From Salinarchaeum sp. IM2453 (GTDB taxonomy: Archaea > Halobacteriota > Halobacteria > Halobacteriales > Salinarchaeaceae), in assembly GCF_019693215.1 (NCBI RefSeq), contig NZ_CP081183.1:1367226-1431225 (forward strand): DNA of 64,000 nucleotides, given 5' to 3'. The notes under the pieces were generated by a model. It ran no database searches and had not been told where the DNA came from. It was given only the letters and a program-made list of their open reading frames with translations. The translations under genes were made by a program, and so were the position numbers. This document shows, one piece after another, positions 24,750 to 33,414 of the stretch. The first letter of the stretch is position 1. The number at the start of each line of letters is the position of its first letter.

Positions 24750-27007
24750 GCTTTCTCCCCCGAATTCATCCGCTGTAATCGCTCTACTGTTGCTGTTTCA
24801 TCTGTCTGTAAATCCGCAAGAAATTCAAACAGTGTCTTGAAATCGCTAATATTACTTCTCGTGAGGTAGTTGGTGTAGCGGAGTTTCTTGTGAAACTCTG
24901 CTTCGACAGCCTGCACTGATCGATCAGTTTGGTCTGCAATCTGATGAAATATCCGCATGTCACAACTTGGCTCATCCGTGTTTGCTCCAGCGTGTTCCAC
25001 TTTATCTGCTGGTTCAAATGCGGAATGGCGTAATCGAGGCTCAGGTTCTTTTGTTGAGGTTTGGACCGGCTTCTGATCACCTAGTTGAGGATGTGAATAG
25101 GCAAATCGGAATGCACCTTCTTCGTCACGAATACATATCCGATTCCAGCATACTCTGGTCTCTCCTTTGACAATCTCTCCTCCGGGTCCGTCAACAGCTT
25201 CGAACTCGTTCGGGTTCAAGAATTCAATTACCTCTCCTACATACCGTTCACCATCGATATGACGGGGGAATACCACAAGATCAATCTCTTGTAGTAAGTG
25301 TGGGGAAATCCCTTGTTCAACCATCCTATTCACCAGTGTTTCTGGATCATCCGCGTGAACTGTTCCAATCAATCCATGGCCAGTATTGATAGATTCAGCA
25401 TATGTTCTGAAACTTTCTGGTGTATTAATTTCTGCAATTATCTCGACATCCGGATTTAGATAGTTACACTCCGTCATTAGTGACGCCATCGTAATATCTT
25501 CTTGATCCGGACCATACTCTTTGGTTGATAGTTCAACTCCTGTTTCATGTGGCAGCCGTACTTCTCGAGAACCTCCATCAATTGCTATTGCTCGATCGTC
25601 AAACCGAATAAACGGCATATGAGCGTTCATCAGGGTCGTCTTTCCGACTCCTGTCGATCCAGAGTATAATATTACTCCACGATGCTCATGTAGCATCCAC
25701 AGAAGTGCGACAAGCTCCTGTGGCATGGTATCTTGCTGAATTAAGTCAATCGGTGTCAGGGATCTGAATGCCTGCTTTCGTATTGAAACGTGAGGCCCTC
25801 CTTCACTGATCACTGGAAGACCAACTGCACAACGAATTGTGACATCATCCTCTACTTCTGCAGGCTCTAGGTTGACCTTGGCACTGGGATTTGATGCGGT
25901 CAATTCTGCTCCGTCTGATGCAGCAATCTGAGTTACAATGTTTGTAAACTCCTGCTCATCATCAAACTGCAGGTTTGTTGGAATTCGCTTACCTTCAGCG
26001 ACTGTCGTTCGGGGAACTACCTTGATACGTTCTCCAACTTTATTCGCTTCAATATCTTCCAATTGTGGATCTCGAATTGGAATTGTCAGCTTTCCCTCCC
26101 CAATAAAATCTCGGAGGATGTAATAGACCAATGCACTGATCCTTTGTTCTGACAATTCTGGATCCTCCGCGTCGGATTTAGGTCCAGAAGCAGCAATCAA
26201 CGATTGAATCCGTCTTCGAATTCCGTCTGTTGTACTTTGGCTTTTATTTAACTGTCTGAAAATATCACGTGCTTTTGTTTTGATGTATTCTGTTCGATCC
26301 TCGATTATACCATCGACGCTTGTCTTCCAAATTCGGTCTTTGCATTCTTCGATCAACCTTTTTTCTCGCTCTTGTAACGTTGGCTCTCTGACTGCGTATT
26401 TGATCGTGAACGTGTCTCTTCCAATTATTTGCTCTTTATAAATGACAACCGGAATTTCGTAGTCACAAAAATCAACTGTGTAACTTGCTAGTTGCCTACT
26501 AAAACACCGGCTAATATATGTGTCCGTTGAGCTAAACTCAGTCTCAACTGGTGCATATCGTTCTGTCTGCACAAACAGTGTCTTATCATCGACATCCGCC
26601 ATCTTGATGTTCTGATCGATTGCTAATGGAGTGACTTCACCTACTGCATATCTATCTCGAAGGGCAAAATATCGTAAGCGACGCTGGGCTGCTGGTTCAT
26701 AGTTACGAATTCGTTGTTTGGTTGCTTCGTTTAGTTCCGTCTCTGTCATCCGCTGCTCAATTCCTTCTTTGGTTAGTGGCCGACCTCGAAGAGAATCCTC
26801 AGTACCTGATTCTAAACTGTTGACCCACTCTCTTTCTTCGTTGGTTAGTAACGGCTCACGAACATTGTACTGAATCCCTTCATTATCCTGTCTAATCGTA
26901 ACAACGGTTCCTGAGACTAATTCGTACTGTTCCAAAATATTAGGTGCGTACCATGCCTTACGGCTTTCTGGGGGCTCCGGCGGGGGAACTGTCACCGGCA
27001 ACTGCAT
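24746..27007 (-). CDS. Type II/IV secretion-system ATPase (PilB/TadA-like)
   Basis: 753 aa ATPase that would drive assembly of the adjacent pilus-like machine. Walker A SGSTGVGKTT lies at about residues 449-458. An Asp-box (EIIAEINTPESF) and His-box (INTGHGLIGTVHADDPE) follow. The N-terminal ~440 residues are long and contain a repeated element, Y-x-VREP-x-L followed by a run of Glu/Arg, at about 48-66 and 205-223. The C-terminal ~150 residues are an extension after the catalytic core. This first gene of the operon starts after a non-coding region with no obvious gene. Confidence 0.9.
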   Translation of the reverse strand: MQLPVTVPPPEPPESRKAWYAPNILEQYELVSGTVVTIRQDNEGIQYNVREPLLTNEEREWVNSLESGTEDSLRGRPLTKEGIEQRMTETELNEATKQRIRNYEPAAQRRLRYFALRDRYAVGEVTPLAIDQNIKMADVDDKTLFVQTERYAPVETEFSSTDTYISRCFSRQLASYTVDFCDYEIPVVIYKEQIIGRDTFTIKYAVREPTLQEREKRLIEECKDRIWKTSVDGIIEDRTEYIKTKARDIFRQLNKSQSTTDGIRRRIQSLIAASGPKSDAEDPELSEQRISALVYYILRDFIGEGKLTIPIRDPQLEDIEANKVGERIKVVPRTTVAEGKRIPTNLQFDDEQEFTNIVTQIAASDGAELTASNPSAKVNLEPAEVEDDVTIRCAVGLPVISEGGPHVSIRKQAFRSLTPIDLIQQDTMPQELVALLWMLHEHRGVILYSGSTGVGKTTLMNAHMPFIRFDDRAIAIDGGSREVRLPHETGVELSTKEYGPDQEDITMASLMTECNYLNPDVEIIAEINTPESFRTYAESINTGHGLIGTVHADDPETLVNRMVEQGISPHLLQEIDLVVFPRHIDGERYVGEVIEFLNPNEFEAVDGPGGEIVKGETRVCWNRICIRDEEGAFRFAYSHPQLGDQKPVQTSTKEPEPRLRHSAFEPADKVEHAGANTDEPSCDMRIFHQIADQTDRSVQAVEAEFHKKLRYTNYLTRSNISDFKTLFEFLADLQTDETATVERLQRMNSGEKA

Positions 27008-27177
27008 AATTGAACGGTGATTATTTTCTGACTTAATTCAACTGAAATTAACTGAGAGTCTTTTTATTTCGGTGTAACCGTTTTCTTGATCTCCTGTTCT
27101 GTCGGCCCGTTGGTCTCGGCTAAATATTCGCTATTTGACGCTTATAACATGGTTAGAGTCCGTTGTTGATTGAGGAA

Positions 27178-27243
27178 GGGGACTCCGCCTCGTAATTAGT
27201 TGAACTCCCGGCGTGATTCAGATAAAAGAGTAACTCAACTACC
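27178..27243. repeat. Diverged short repeat, copy 1 (partner at 34968-35032)
   Basis: The run GGGACTCCGCCTCG with the following TAGTT, TTCAG and AAAAGA blocks recurs in the same order and spacing at 34968-35032 (GGGAATCCGCCTCG ...). No reading frame is conserved. It is probably debris of a mobile element end. The strand is not assignable. Confidence 0.45.
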
Positions 27244-27325
27244 TCTGCCTTTCAAACACATCCCTGTGACAACACTCTGGAGTATAAACGTTTCTTTTCA
27301 CGAGCCAACGTATCACACATGATCA

Positions 27326-27475
27326 ATTAAACTGGTTTCGAAGGAGGAAGAAACTAGGAATGCGATACAAACCACAAACAATCACGATGATGCTAGTACG
27401 ATCTAACTGCGCGTCGAATGACCTCAATACCCATCTCCGTATCTATGGAATTGGGTCAGAGACATGTATTAATAA
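27326..27475. repeat. Diverged ~150-base repeat, copy A (partner at 61048-61195)
   Basis: By eye this region aligns over about 140 bases, with only small gaps and mainly transition differences, with 61048-61195. Shared blocks include AATTAA, TTCGAAG, AGGA-TG-GA-ACA, ATGATG/ATGGTAGTACG-type runs, and ATCTATGGAATTG versus ATCCACGGAGTTG. Both copies carry stop codons in every frame. It could be a decayed gene or a mobile-element segment. Confidence 0.5.
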
Positions 27476-27548
27476 TGGTAATTGGGTTAATAAAACAAGA
27501 GACCGAAAGTGAAAGCTATAAACTGTCCAGCACCCCAGTTACTATTAA

Positions 27549-27633
27549 GCCGAGGTAGCCTAGCCTGGCCAAGGCGCCTGCCTCGAGAGCAGGTGTCCGA
27601 GAGGACTCGGGAGTTCAAATCTCCCCCTCGGCG
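27549..27633 (+). tRNA. tRNA-Ser (CGA)
   Basis: 85 bases with acceptor GCCGAGG/CCTCGGC, anticodon stem CCTGC/GCAGG with loop CTCGAGA (anticodon CGA), a long variable arm (TGTCCGAGAGGACTC, as in serine tRNAs) and T-arm GGGAG-TTCAAAT-CTCCC. The discriminator base is G. A TATA-like box lies about 30 bases upstream. No CCA is encoded. Confidence 0.96.
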
Positions 27634-27952
27634 CTCACTTTACTGACAATTCTAAGTTTGTAGCACTGCTCCCCGTCCTAATTTCCAGTAGCTATGTAAA
27701 CATAACATCATAAAAACCCAGAGTGCTGCAACACTTATCCTATACTTCTCGGAAGTTATTAGATGCTATTCTGTCCCCGAAATTCGGTAGTCTGCTGACA
27801 CAAGAATAGTAATCGACAATCGGTATACAGGTGCCACGAGGGTTATCGCGGAGAAAATAACGATGCAACACGTAGGATCTCAATATTATCTGCTCTGATA
27901 ATCGGTACCCCAATCTTATGTACTTGATTTTGCGAGTTTAGAATGTGAATAA
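27634..27952. other. Intergenic stretch with no recognised feature
   Basis: 319 bases between tRNA-Ser and the small membrane protein gene. I see no open frame with coding character, no hairpin that stands out and no relation to the other repeats in the window. Confidence 0.4.
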
Positions 27953-28222
27953 ATGATAGACGCTGGCTATCTGCTGCTTACTGGAATTCTTATCACGATT
28001 GGCATCTATGTTGCTGGAATCGCCTTACGAGCATACTTCCGTACTTCTCGACAAGAAATGCTCTATATATCTGCTGGATTTGGCCTCATCGTTTTCGGGG
28101 CGTTTGTCGCAACGGTAGGCACATTTCAGGGCCTTGACCGACCGCAAACGGCTCTTTCCGTGCAGTTTCTCCCAATGACAGCAGGTATGCTGTTTATTCT
28201 GTACAGTATTCATCCTGAGTGA
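27953..28222 (+). CDS. Small three-helix membrane protein (DUF7521-like)
   Basis: 89 aa, nearly all hydrophobic, with three predicted transmembrane segments (about residues 6-28, 38-60 and 68-86) joined by short polar loops (ALRAYFRTSRQEM between the first two). The shape and the R-x-S-R-x-x-M loop recall a haloarchaeal small-membrane family I remember as DUF7521, often found near regulators. It stands alone about 90 bases upstream of the PEP carboxylase gene. Function unknown. Confidence 0.7.
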   Translation: MIDAGYLLLTGILITIGIYVAGIALRAYFRTSRQEMLYISAGFGLIVFGAFVATVGTFQGLDRPQTALSVQFLPMTAGMLFILYSIHPE

Positions 28223-28311
28223 CTTTCCTAACTATCTTTTCTACTCTTTAGAAATTATAGCGAATAATATAAGGGAGTGGGATTTGTAACAGTGTTCGGT
28301 AGAGTGATAAC

Positions 28312-29790
28312 ATGGTACAAATACCACGGACTATGAGTACCCAACATCCTGACAACGCAACTCCGCCATTTTTTGCTGAGGGGCCTGTCACTGAAGGGGA
28401 AGATGAAATTCAGGAAGCTTACTATATCTACTCACATTTGGGATGTGACGAACAGATGTGGGATTTTGAAGGGAAAGAGGGAGACGCTTATGCGGTCAAA
28501 AAGCTCCTGTCCCGATATGATGACTATTTTGAGTCAAATATTCTCGGTAAAGATCACCGGTTGACGATCCGGGGACCAAATCCCGATGTTGAAATATCCG
28601 AGGCGAAGATTTTACTCGAGATTTTGGATAGTATCCCTCGTTCATACGATGCGGCTAAACTGTTCTATGAGGATGCTGGGATTGATCCGACGCCTCCAAT
28701 CTTTGAGGTTATCATTCCAATGGTCACAAACGCTACGCAACTTGACTTGGTCCACGACTATTATCAGGAGCAAGTTGTTGGACAGGCAGACCACACATTG
28801 GCTGATGGCCGGACTGTCTCTGATTGGGTGGGCGAGTTTATGCCTGAGGAAATCTCTGTGATACCTCTGATTGAAGATCGAGAGAGTATGCTATCAGCTC
28901 ATGAAATTGTTGAACAGTATATCGAAGGCCGTGATGTCGATCACCAACGTGTATTCCTTGCCCGTTCAGACCCAGCGATGAACTATGGCTCACTGGCAGC
29001 TGATCTTATCAATAAGGTCTCGCTTCAGCGCCTCTATCAGATGGCTATGACGACAGACACTGAAATTCACCCAATATTTGGTGCTGGCTCTGTCCCATTC
29101 CGCGGTAACCTCTCTCCACATACTGCACATGACATCGCGGCGGCGTATCCAGAGGTTGAGACGTTCACCATCCAGTCTGCATTTAAGTACGATTATCCTA
29201 TCTCTGAAACACGAGAAGGGATTGAAGCTCTTCACTCTGCAGACCTTGGTCGACGCCCTCCTCGAATCGATGAGGACCGGGCACTTGATGTTATTGATGA
29301 TACGGCCGAGCATTACTCACGACAAGTAAAATCCATTGAGCCGCTTGTCAATCGTCTTGCTGAAAATATTCCAAGCCGACGATCCCGAAAGCTTCACGTT
29401 GGTTTGTTTGGATACTCCCGAGAAGTTGGGGAAAGTTCACTTCCTCGCGCGATCACGTTCACTGCAACATTATATAGTGTTGGTTTTCCGCCATCTATCA
29501 TGGGTCTTTCTGGACTCTCTGACGATGATCTTGATTTTGTCGAAGAAGTGTTCCCACAGTTCTTCCCGAACTTAGAACGTGCTCTGCAATATTACAATCC
29601 ACGTTCGCTTGAAGTGGTCGACATCCCAGAGGAAGATGTCGAAGCTGCGCTTGATCTCGTTGATTATGATCCTGATCCTGAACATCAGAGTGCCACCGAT
29701 GCTGTTATCGATGGACTAACCGCAAGCAGCGATCATAAAATTGAGAACGATATTGTTGAAGCGGCCCGTATTCGTCGGTTCCTCGGCTAG
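28312..29790 (+). CDS. ppcA: Phosphoenolpyruvate carboxylase, archaeal type (PpcA)
   Basis: 492 aa enzyme adding bicarbonate to PEP to give oxaloacetate. It belongs to the short archaeal class, not the ~900 aa bacterial one. The diagnostic N-terminus IPRTMSTQHPDN is present right after the start, and the family's FGAGSVPFRGNL and GLFGYSREVG active-site segments are intact. Length is normal. It is convergent with the citramalate/isopropylmalate synthase gene, and its product oxaloacetate feeds amino-acid synthesis. Confidence 0.95.
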   Translation: MVQIPRTMSTQHPDNATPPFFAEGPVTEGEDEIQEAYYIYSHLGCDEQMWDFEGKEGDAYAVKKLLSRYDDYFESNILGKDHRLTIRGPNPDVEISEAKILLEILDSIPRSYDAAKLFYEDAGIDPTPPIFEVIIPMVTNATQLDLVHDYYQEQVVGQADHTLADGRTVSDWVGEFMPEEISVIPLIEDRESMLSAHEIVEQYIEGRDVDHQRVFLARSDPAMNYGSLAADLINKVSLQRLYQMAMTTDTEIHPIFGAGSVPFRGNLSPHTAHDIAAAYPEVETFTIQSAFKYDYPISETREGIEALHSADLGRRPPRIDEDRALDVIDDTAEHYSRQVKSIEPLVNRLAENIPSRRSRKLHVGLFGYSREVGESSLPRAITFTATLYSVGFPPSIMGLSGLSDDDLDFVEEVFPQFFPNLERALQYYNPRSLEVVDIPEEDVEAALDLVDYDPDPEHQSATDAVIDGLTASSDHKIENDIVEAARIRRFLG

Positions 29791-29844
29791 TTCCAGATCT
29801 CTGTACTTATAAAGGAACACAAATACTTGAATTGTCTTTTATAT

Positions 29845-31407
29845 TCAGTCGTCAGCTACTGTCAATGTCGGATCATCGGCAGTGGCTAATAATCGATCAA
29901 GTGCCCGAACCATTGCTTCCACACTAGCGACTGTAATATCTGTATCGCTTTTTGCCACGGTCACTGACTGATCTCCACGTGACATCTCTACTTCTACAGT
30001 GACGACTGCATCTGTCCCTCCTGTAATAGCATCGACATGATATGACTCAAGCGTTGCAGTTCCTTCTCCAAGTGCTTGCCTGGCTGCTGAAACCGCTGCA
30101 TCGACTGGACCAGTTCCTGTACCAGACGCAACAAGCTCTTCACCATTAACCGAAAGCCGAACACTTGCCGTTGGTGTACCGCCGCCACTGGCAGCCGTGA
30201 TATCAAGCAACTCAACACGGCGTTCGTGTTTTTCGGCAGTGACCTCTTCTGCAATCTGAAGTAAGTCGACATCGGTTACGCGCTTACCTCGGTCACCTAA
30301 CTCTTTGACTTGGCTTACAATCTCATCAAGTTCTTCATCGGTGACATTCCACCCATGTTCCTCCAGTGCCGCTCGAGCTCCAGCCCGTCCTGTGTGTTTA
30401 CCAGCGACCATACGGCGTTCTCGTCCAACCTTTTCAGGTGGATAAGGTTCGTACATCGCTTCGTCTTTGAGTGTTCCATCAGTGTGGATGCCTGACTCAT
30501 GTGTAAAGGCGTTCTCACCGAGGACAGCCTTGTTCGGAGCCAATCCGATGCCAGTCGCTTGACTGACTGTTCGTCCCAGTTCATACAACATCTCGGTTTC
30601 AACTACCTGCGTGTCATACACGTGATCAAGCGTTATTGCCATCTCTTCCAGTGCCACATTTCCTGCGCGTTCGCCAATTCCATTGACTGTTGCATGTACT
30701 GTGTCTGCCCCGGCGGCTAATGACGCCAAGGCGTTCGTCATCGCAAGGCCAAGGTCATCGTGTGTATGTGTGCTTGTTGGCCCAATCTCAGCCAGCCGTG
30801 ACACTGCCCTGTATGTTTCTTCTGGGCCAGCATGCCCAACCGTGTCAGCGAAGCAAATTTGGTCAGCCCCAGCACTGTACGCGGCGCCCATCAACTCCTC
30901 TAAAAACGAGAAGTCTGATCTAGATCCATCTTCCCCTATGACTTCAACCCACAATCCATGATCTTTCGCATAGTCGACTAGCTCCTCAGTTTTGGCGACT
31001 GTTTCTTCGCGGCTTGACCTGATTTTTTTCTCTATATGTCGGTCACTTGCTGGGACAACAAGTTCTACACCATCAACTCCTGCGTCAAGTGCCAGATCAA
31101 TATCTGATTTAATTCCCCGAGCAAAACTTGTTACTCGGGCATCTAAGTTCAACTCAGTCACGCGACGAATTGCTCGCCGTTCCCCTTCACCAGTACATGC
31201 AGACCCAGCTTCAATAATATCAACGCCTGTTTCATCCAGCTTTCGCGCAATCTCAGCCTTTTCATCTGGTGATAATGATACACCTGGGGCTTGTTCACCG
31301 TCCCGCAGCGTTGTATCAAGAACGTTGTATGTGACTTCGTCGCTCGATTCGACTAATGATTCGAAGGAAAAGTCGTGATGTTCTGGGCTTTTACCCGTGA
31401 ATTTCAC
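29845..31407 (-). CDS. LeuA-family acyl transferase: (R)-citramalate synthase or 2-isopropylmalate synthase
   Basis: 520 aa. The catalytic TIM barrel begins with LDTTLRDGEQAPG (metal-binding Asp), has the THTHDDLGLA HxH metal motif and GIGERAGN, and ends in the NAFTHESGIHTDG segment. A C-terminal ~130-residue LeuA allosteric domain follows (ASVRLSVNGEE ...). Haloarchaea have two paralogues, and the SPDEK-x-EIA-x-KLDE-x-GVD pattern seems closer to the citramalate synthase type (CimA). The start is the GTG at 31407, since no Met occurs for over 100 residues. That GTG lies inside a palindrome (see leader entry). Confidence 0.88.
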   Translation of the reverse strand: MKFTGKSPEHHDFSFESLVESSDEVTYNVLDTTLRDGEQAPGVSLSPDEKAEIARKLDETGVDIIEAGSACTGEGERRAIRRVTELNLDARVTSFARGIKSDIDLALDAGVDGVELVVPASDRHIEKKIRSSREETVAKTEELVDYAKDHGLWVEVIGEDGSRSDFSFLEELMGAAYSAGADQICFADTVGHAGPEETYRAVSRLAEIGPTSTHTHDDLGLAMTNALASLAAGADTVHATVNGIGERAGNVALEEMAITLDHVYDTQVVETEMLYELGRTVSQATGIGLAPNKAVLGENAFTHESGIHTDGTLKDEAMYEPYPPEKVGRERRMVAGKHTGRAGARAALEEHGWNVTDEELDEIVSQVKELGDRGKRVTDVDLLQIAEEVTAEKHERRVELLDITAASGGGTPTASVRLSVNGEELVASGTGTGPVDAAVSAARQALGEGTATLESYHVDAITGGTDAVVTVEVEMSRGDQSVTVAKSDTDITVASVEAMVRALDRLLATADDPTLTVADD

Positions 31408-31470
31408 GGCCAGCCGCCTTGCGGCGACTTCCTCTATCCTCCGAGGAATTCGTTCCTCTCATAGGTATAA
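31397..31470 (-). promoter_or_regulatory. Hairpin-rich leader and start region of the leuA-family gene
   Basis: Reading 5' to 3' on the minus strand: a TATA-like CATTATACC at about 31470-31462; a perfect 6-base hairpin with a TTCG-type loop (GAGGAA/TTCCTC, 31458-31443); a hairpin of GCCGC/GCGGC (about 31427-31413); then the palindrome CCGTGAA-x-TTCACGG (31411-31397), which contains the GTG start. The start codon would be paired if this palindrome forms in the RNA. The transcription start is unknown, so the first hairpin may lie upstream of it. Confidence 0.45.
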
Positions 31471-31603
31471 TGATTGTTGATAAGGAACATGATAAATCTC
31501 ACGGTTGTAACTCAAAATATCCCAATATCCATTAACTATTGGTGACACCCAGAGTACAAATGTGTGTAATCGTCTCGATTCAGGTCTGATACAGACTTGG
31601 AAA

Positions 31604-31954
31604 TTATTCTTCTACAGTAATCTGATCCCCTGGCATAACAGCTGTGGCTGTCTGCGGAGGTAACTCAATGACCATGTCTGCAGCTTCTCTCCCAATCCCG
31701 GTCCATGGTGGCAGTGTCTTTACCGCATTTACTGTGCCATCTTCAACCCAAAGAACATCAAGTGCTGTCCGCACTCCGATCATGTGTATTGTTCGAGGCT
31801 TTGTCTTGTTAAACCGAAACATGAGCGCGTAGCCTTCTGGCAGATCTTTCTTTCCCATTAGTCCGATTGCTTTTTTCAAAAATGTATTTGCTATCTCCAC
31901 ATCAGTGGCAAGTGATATTTTCTCACCTTCTTTCGATTTGTGTTGTAATTTCAC
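31604..31954 (-). CDS. DUF192 family protein
   Basis: 116 aa from a GTG at 31954 (VKLQHKSKEGEKIS). The protein has the DUF192 core: ATDVEIANTFLKKAIGLMGKK, the aromatic-rich YALMFRF, IHMIGVRTALDVLWV and a GDQITV ending. No signal peptide is visible, and the start matches where haloarchaeal DUF192 proteins begin. The frame is open well upstream to 32266, but that part translates a TnpB relic, so it is not part of the gene. The function of DUF192 is not established. Confidence 0.82.
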   Translation of the reverse strand: MKLQHKSKEGEKISLATDVEIANTFLKKAIGLMGKKDLPEGYALMFRFNKTKPRTIHMIGVRTALDVLWVEDGTVNAVKTLPPWTGIGREAADMVIELPPQTATAVMPGDQITVEE

Positions 31955-32010
31955 AACTTGTATGTTTTCGTGCAGGATTCTTAGCGTTTTGTTCACCTCA
32001 GTATTGCATT

Positions 32011-32515
32011 TTGACCTCCTCCCACGGCCTTCAGCCGTGGGATTCCTCGGTGGGTGACCCAGCCAGTCTCGAATCTGAGGCAAGGTTCCCACGCTCACGC
32101 GTGGTACTCCGGTTCGTGGGCTCCTCTTTGGTTGCATGATCACGCTATCGCCAGCAGTGGTCGTCCCACTCAAGGTGAGGCACCTTGCAGTGTCCCTTAT
32201 CAGGGCCGTTCTGACCCGAGTCCACAGGCCGCACCATCGGCCGTGCTCCAGTCTCAACATTGCCATCCTCTCGCTTTGTAGGAGATTTTTACTTCAAACC
32301 ACATCGCTATGATCTTCAACAGCTACACGAGTCGCACTGGAACACATCGCCGTTGCGCGAGACGTGTCTCTTTTCAGCGCACCGTGGGCACTGACTGGAC
32401 GTGCCTGCTTCTGATGCTTCTTCAACGCTGATTCCACACCCATCTTCAAGCACGGGTTGTATCCTGCGACAGAAACGAGCGCGCGCCACCATGCGTCCCG
32501 ACAGTTGACTACACC
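32011..32515 (-). pseudogene. Decayed tnpB (IS1341-type) with right-end hairpin
   Basis: On the minus strand the region around 32340-32480 translates to GISVEEASEAGTSSQCPRC ... VFQCDSC, the zinc-ribbon part of TnpB, with frameshifts and a stop on both sides. Further down, at 32028-32041 and 32021-32034, lies a right-end hairpin with perfect 8-base arms (CCCACGGC/GCCGTGGG, 32021-32041), followed on the minus strand by GGAGGTCAA ending near 32011. The N-terminal and RuvC parts are missing. The region is noticeably GC-richer than its surroundings. Confidence 0.75.
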
Positions 32516-32554
32516 CGAAAAAGCCTAACAGGCTAACAGTGTATAGAGGACACA

Positions 32555-33058
32555 ATGGCTGAACGGTCTGTGGGGACTGATTCACCGTATACGTACGTGG
32601 AGCGATGTGACCATGTCACCGACGATGGTAAGTGCCGTTTTGCGTTTGAGGAGTTTGAATCGGATCCAACGTTTGCTAAACGCCTCCGAGATGATGGGTA
32701 TCGGTGTCCAGCTGTTGATCCTTCTTCCTCTTGGACATGGAAAGACTGCCCTAATCTTCAGTCGACTACCTCCTCACAGGAATGTGTTCGCTGTGGAATA
32801 TCTGAACGAAGAGACGGCTATCATGGTGACCATCCAATTATCGAAGAACATCATCTGCTCTATCCACAAGAATCAGGTCACGAAGTAACTGTTGCTGTCT
32901 GTCGCTGGTGTCATGCTAAAATCCACCAGTCGGGCAAATCTCTCGCTGACGATGCTGATCCTGCTTCTGAGGCGCTTGCTCTTCGAGATGACCGGTTGGA
33001 TCAAGAATCTGAGGAGTTGTCATTTGAGACTGCCGCAAAACGTCGGCAACAAGAATAG
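32555..33058 (+). CDS. Cys/His-rich HNH-like protein (DUF7097-like)
   Basis: 167 aa. Two Cys pairs are visible: C18 ... C27, and a C-terminal half with ECVRCGISERRDGYHGDHP, EEHHLL and CRWCHAKIH, which is the Cys-x2-Cys ... HH ... Cys-x2-Cys ... H pattern of an HNH nuclease or treble-clef zinc domain. The N-terminal 70 residues have CDHV, CRF and CP motifs of their own. I remember this type as a conserved haloarchaeal family, uncharacterised. Nuclease activity is possible but not shown. Confidence 0.75.
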   Translation: MAERSVGTDSPYTYVERCDHVTDDGKCRFAFEEFESDPTFAKRLRDDGYRCPAVDPSSSWTWKDCPNLQSTTSSQECVRCGISERRDGYHGDHPIIEEHHLLYPQESGHEVTVAVCRWCHAKIHQSGKSLADDADPASEALALRDDRLDQESEELSFETAAKRRQQE

Positions 33059-33123
33059 TGATCGGATAACTGATGCTCAAATTTTCCACTCTTGATGCTC
33101 TTTCTCTCTGTTCACAGAGATGA

Positions 33124-33324
33124 CTATCTATTTAGTATGTCACCTACACGCCGTGGCTCGCCGGATAGATGAGGATTCTCTTCGATCATTTTTAGCACTT
33201 CGTGATCTGTAACTTCTGTGTATGATTTTTGTGTTGCCTCCTCGATAAGCTCTTTTTCTAGCCGAAAGTCAATTCCTTCGTAGACAACATCTACCCCTTC
33301 TTCATCGAATGATAATGATGTCAT
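33124..33324 (-). CDS. Small conserved protein, DUF5800 family
   Basis: 66 aa from the ATG at 33324 (MTSLSFDEEGVDVVYEG). The upstream in-frame extension is A+T-rich and hydrophobic without family likeness. The conserved-looking ends (FRLEKELIEEATQKSY and HLSGEPRRVGDIL) are what I recall for DUF5800, a haloarchaeal family of unknown role. It is divergent from ychF. Confidence 0.75.
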   Translation of the reverse strand: MTSLSFDEEGVDVVYEGIDFRLEKELIEEATQKSYTEVTDHEVLKMIEENPHLSGEPRRVGDILNR

Positions 33325-33414
33325 GCTTATTATTTGGATATCAGTAATCAAAAACAATCTGATTACCAACCAATACCGAAAGGCAGTTTGCCTCACTCTA
33401 CAGATTCTTGAGCA

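Larger units (their letters stand above)
27008..27548. other. Non-coding stretch between pilus operon and tRNA-Ser
   Basis: No convincing gene is present. It holds the short repeat at 27178-27243, a longer diverged repeat at about 27326-27475 (related to 61048-61195) and, at 27514-27523, an AGCTATAAAC box about 30 bases before tRNA-Ser that is a plausible TATA element. The first ~150 bases presumably include the promoter of the pilus operon on the minus strand. Confidence 0.5.
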
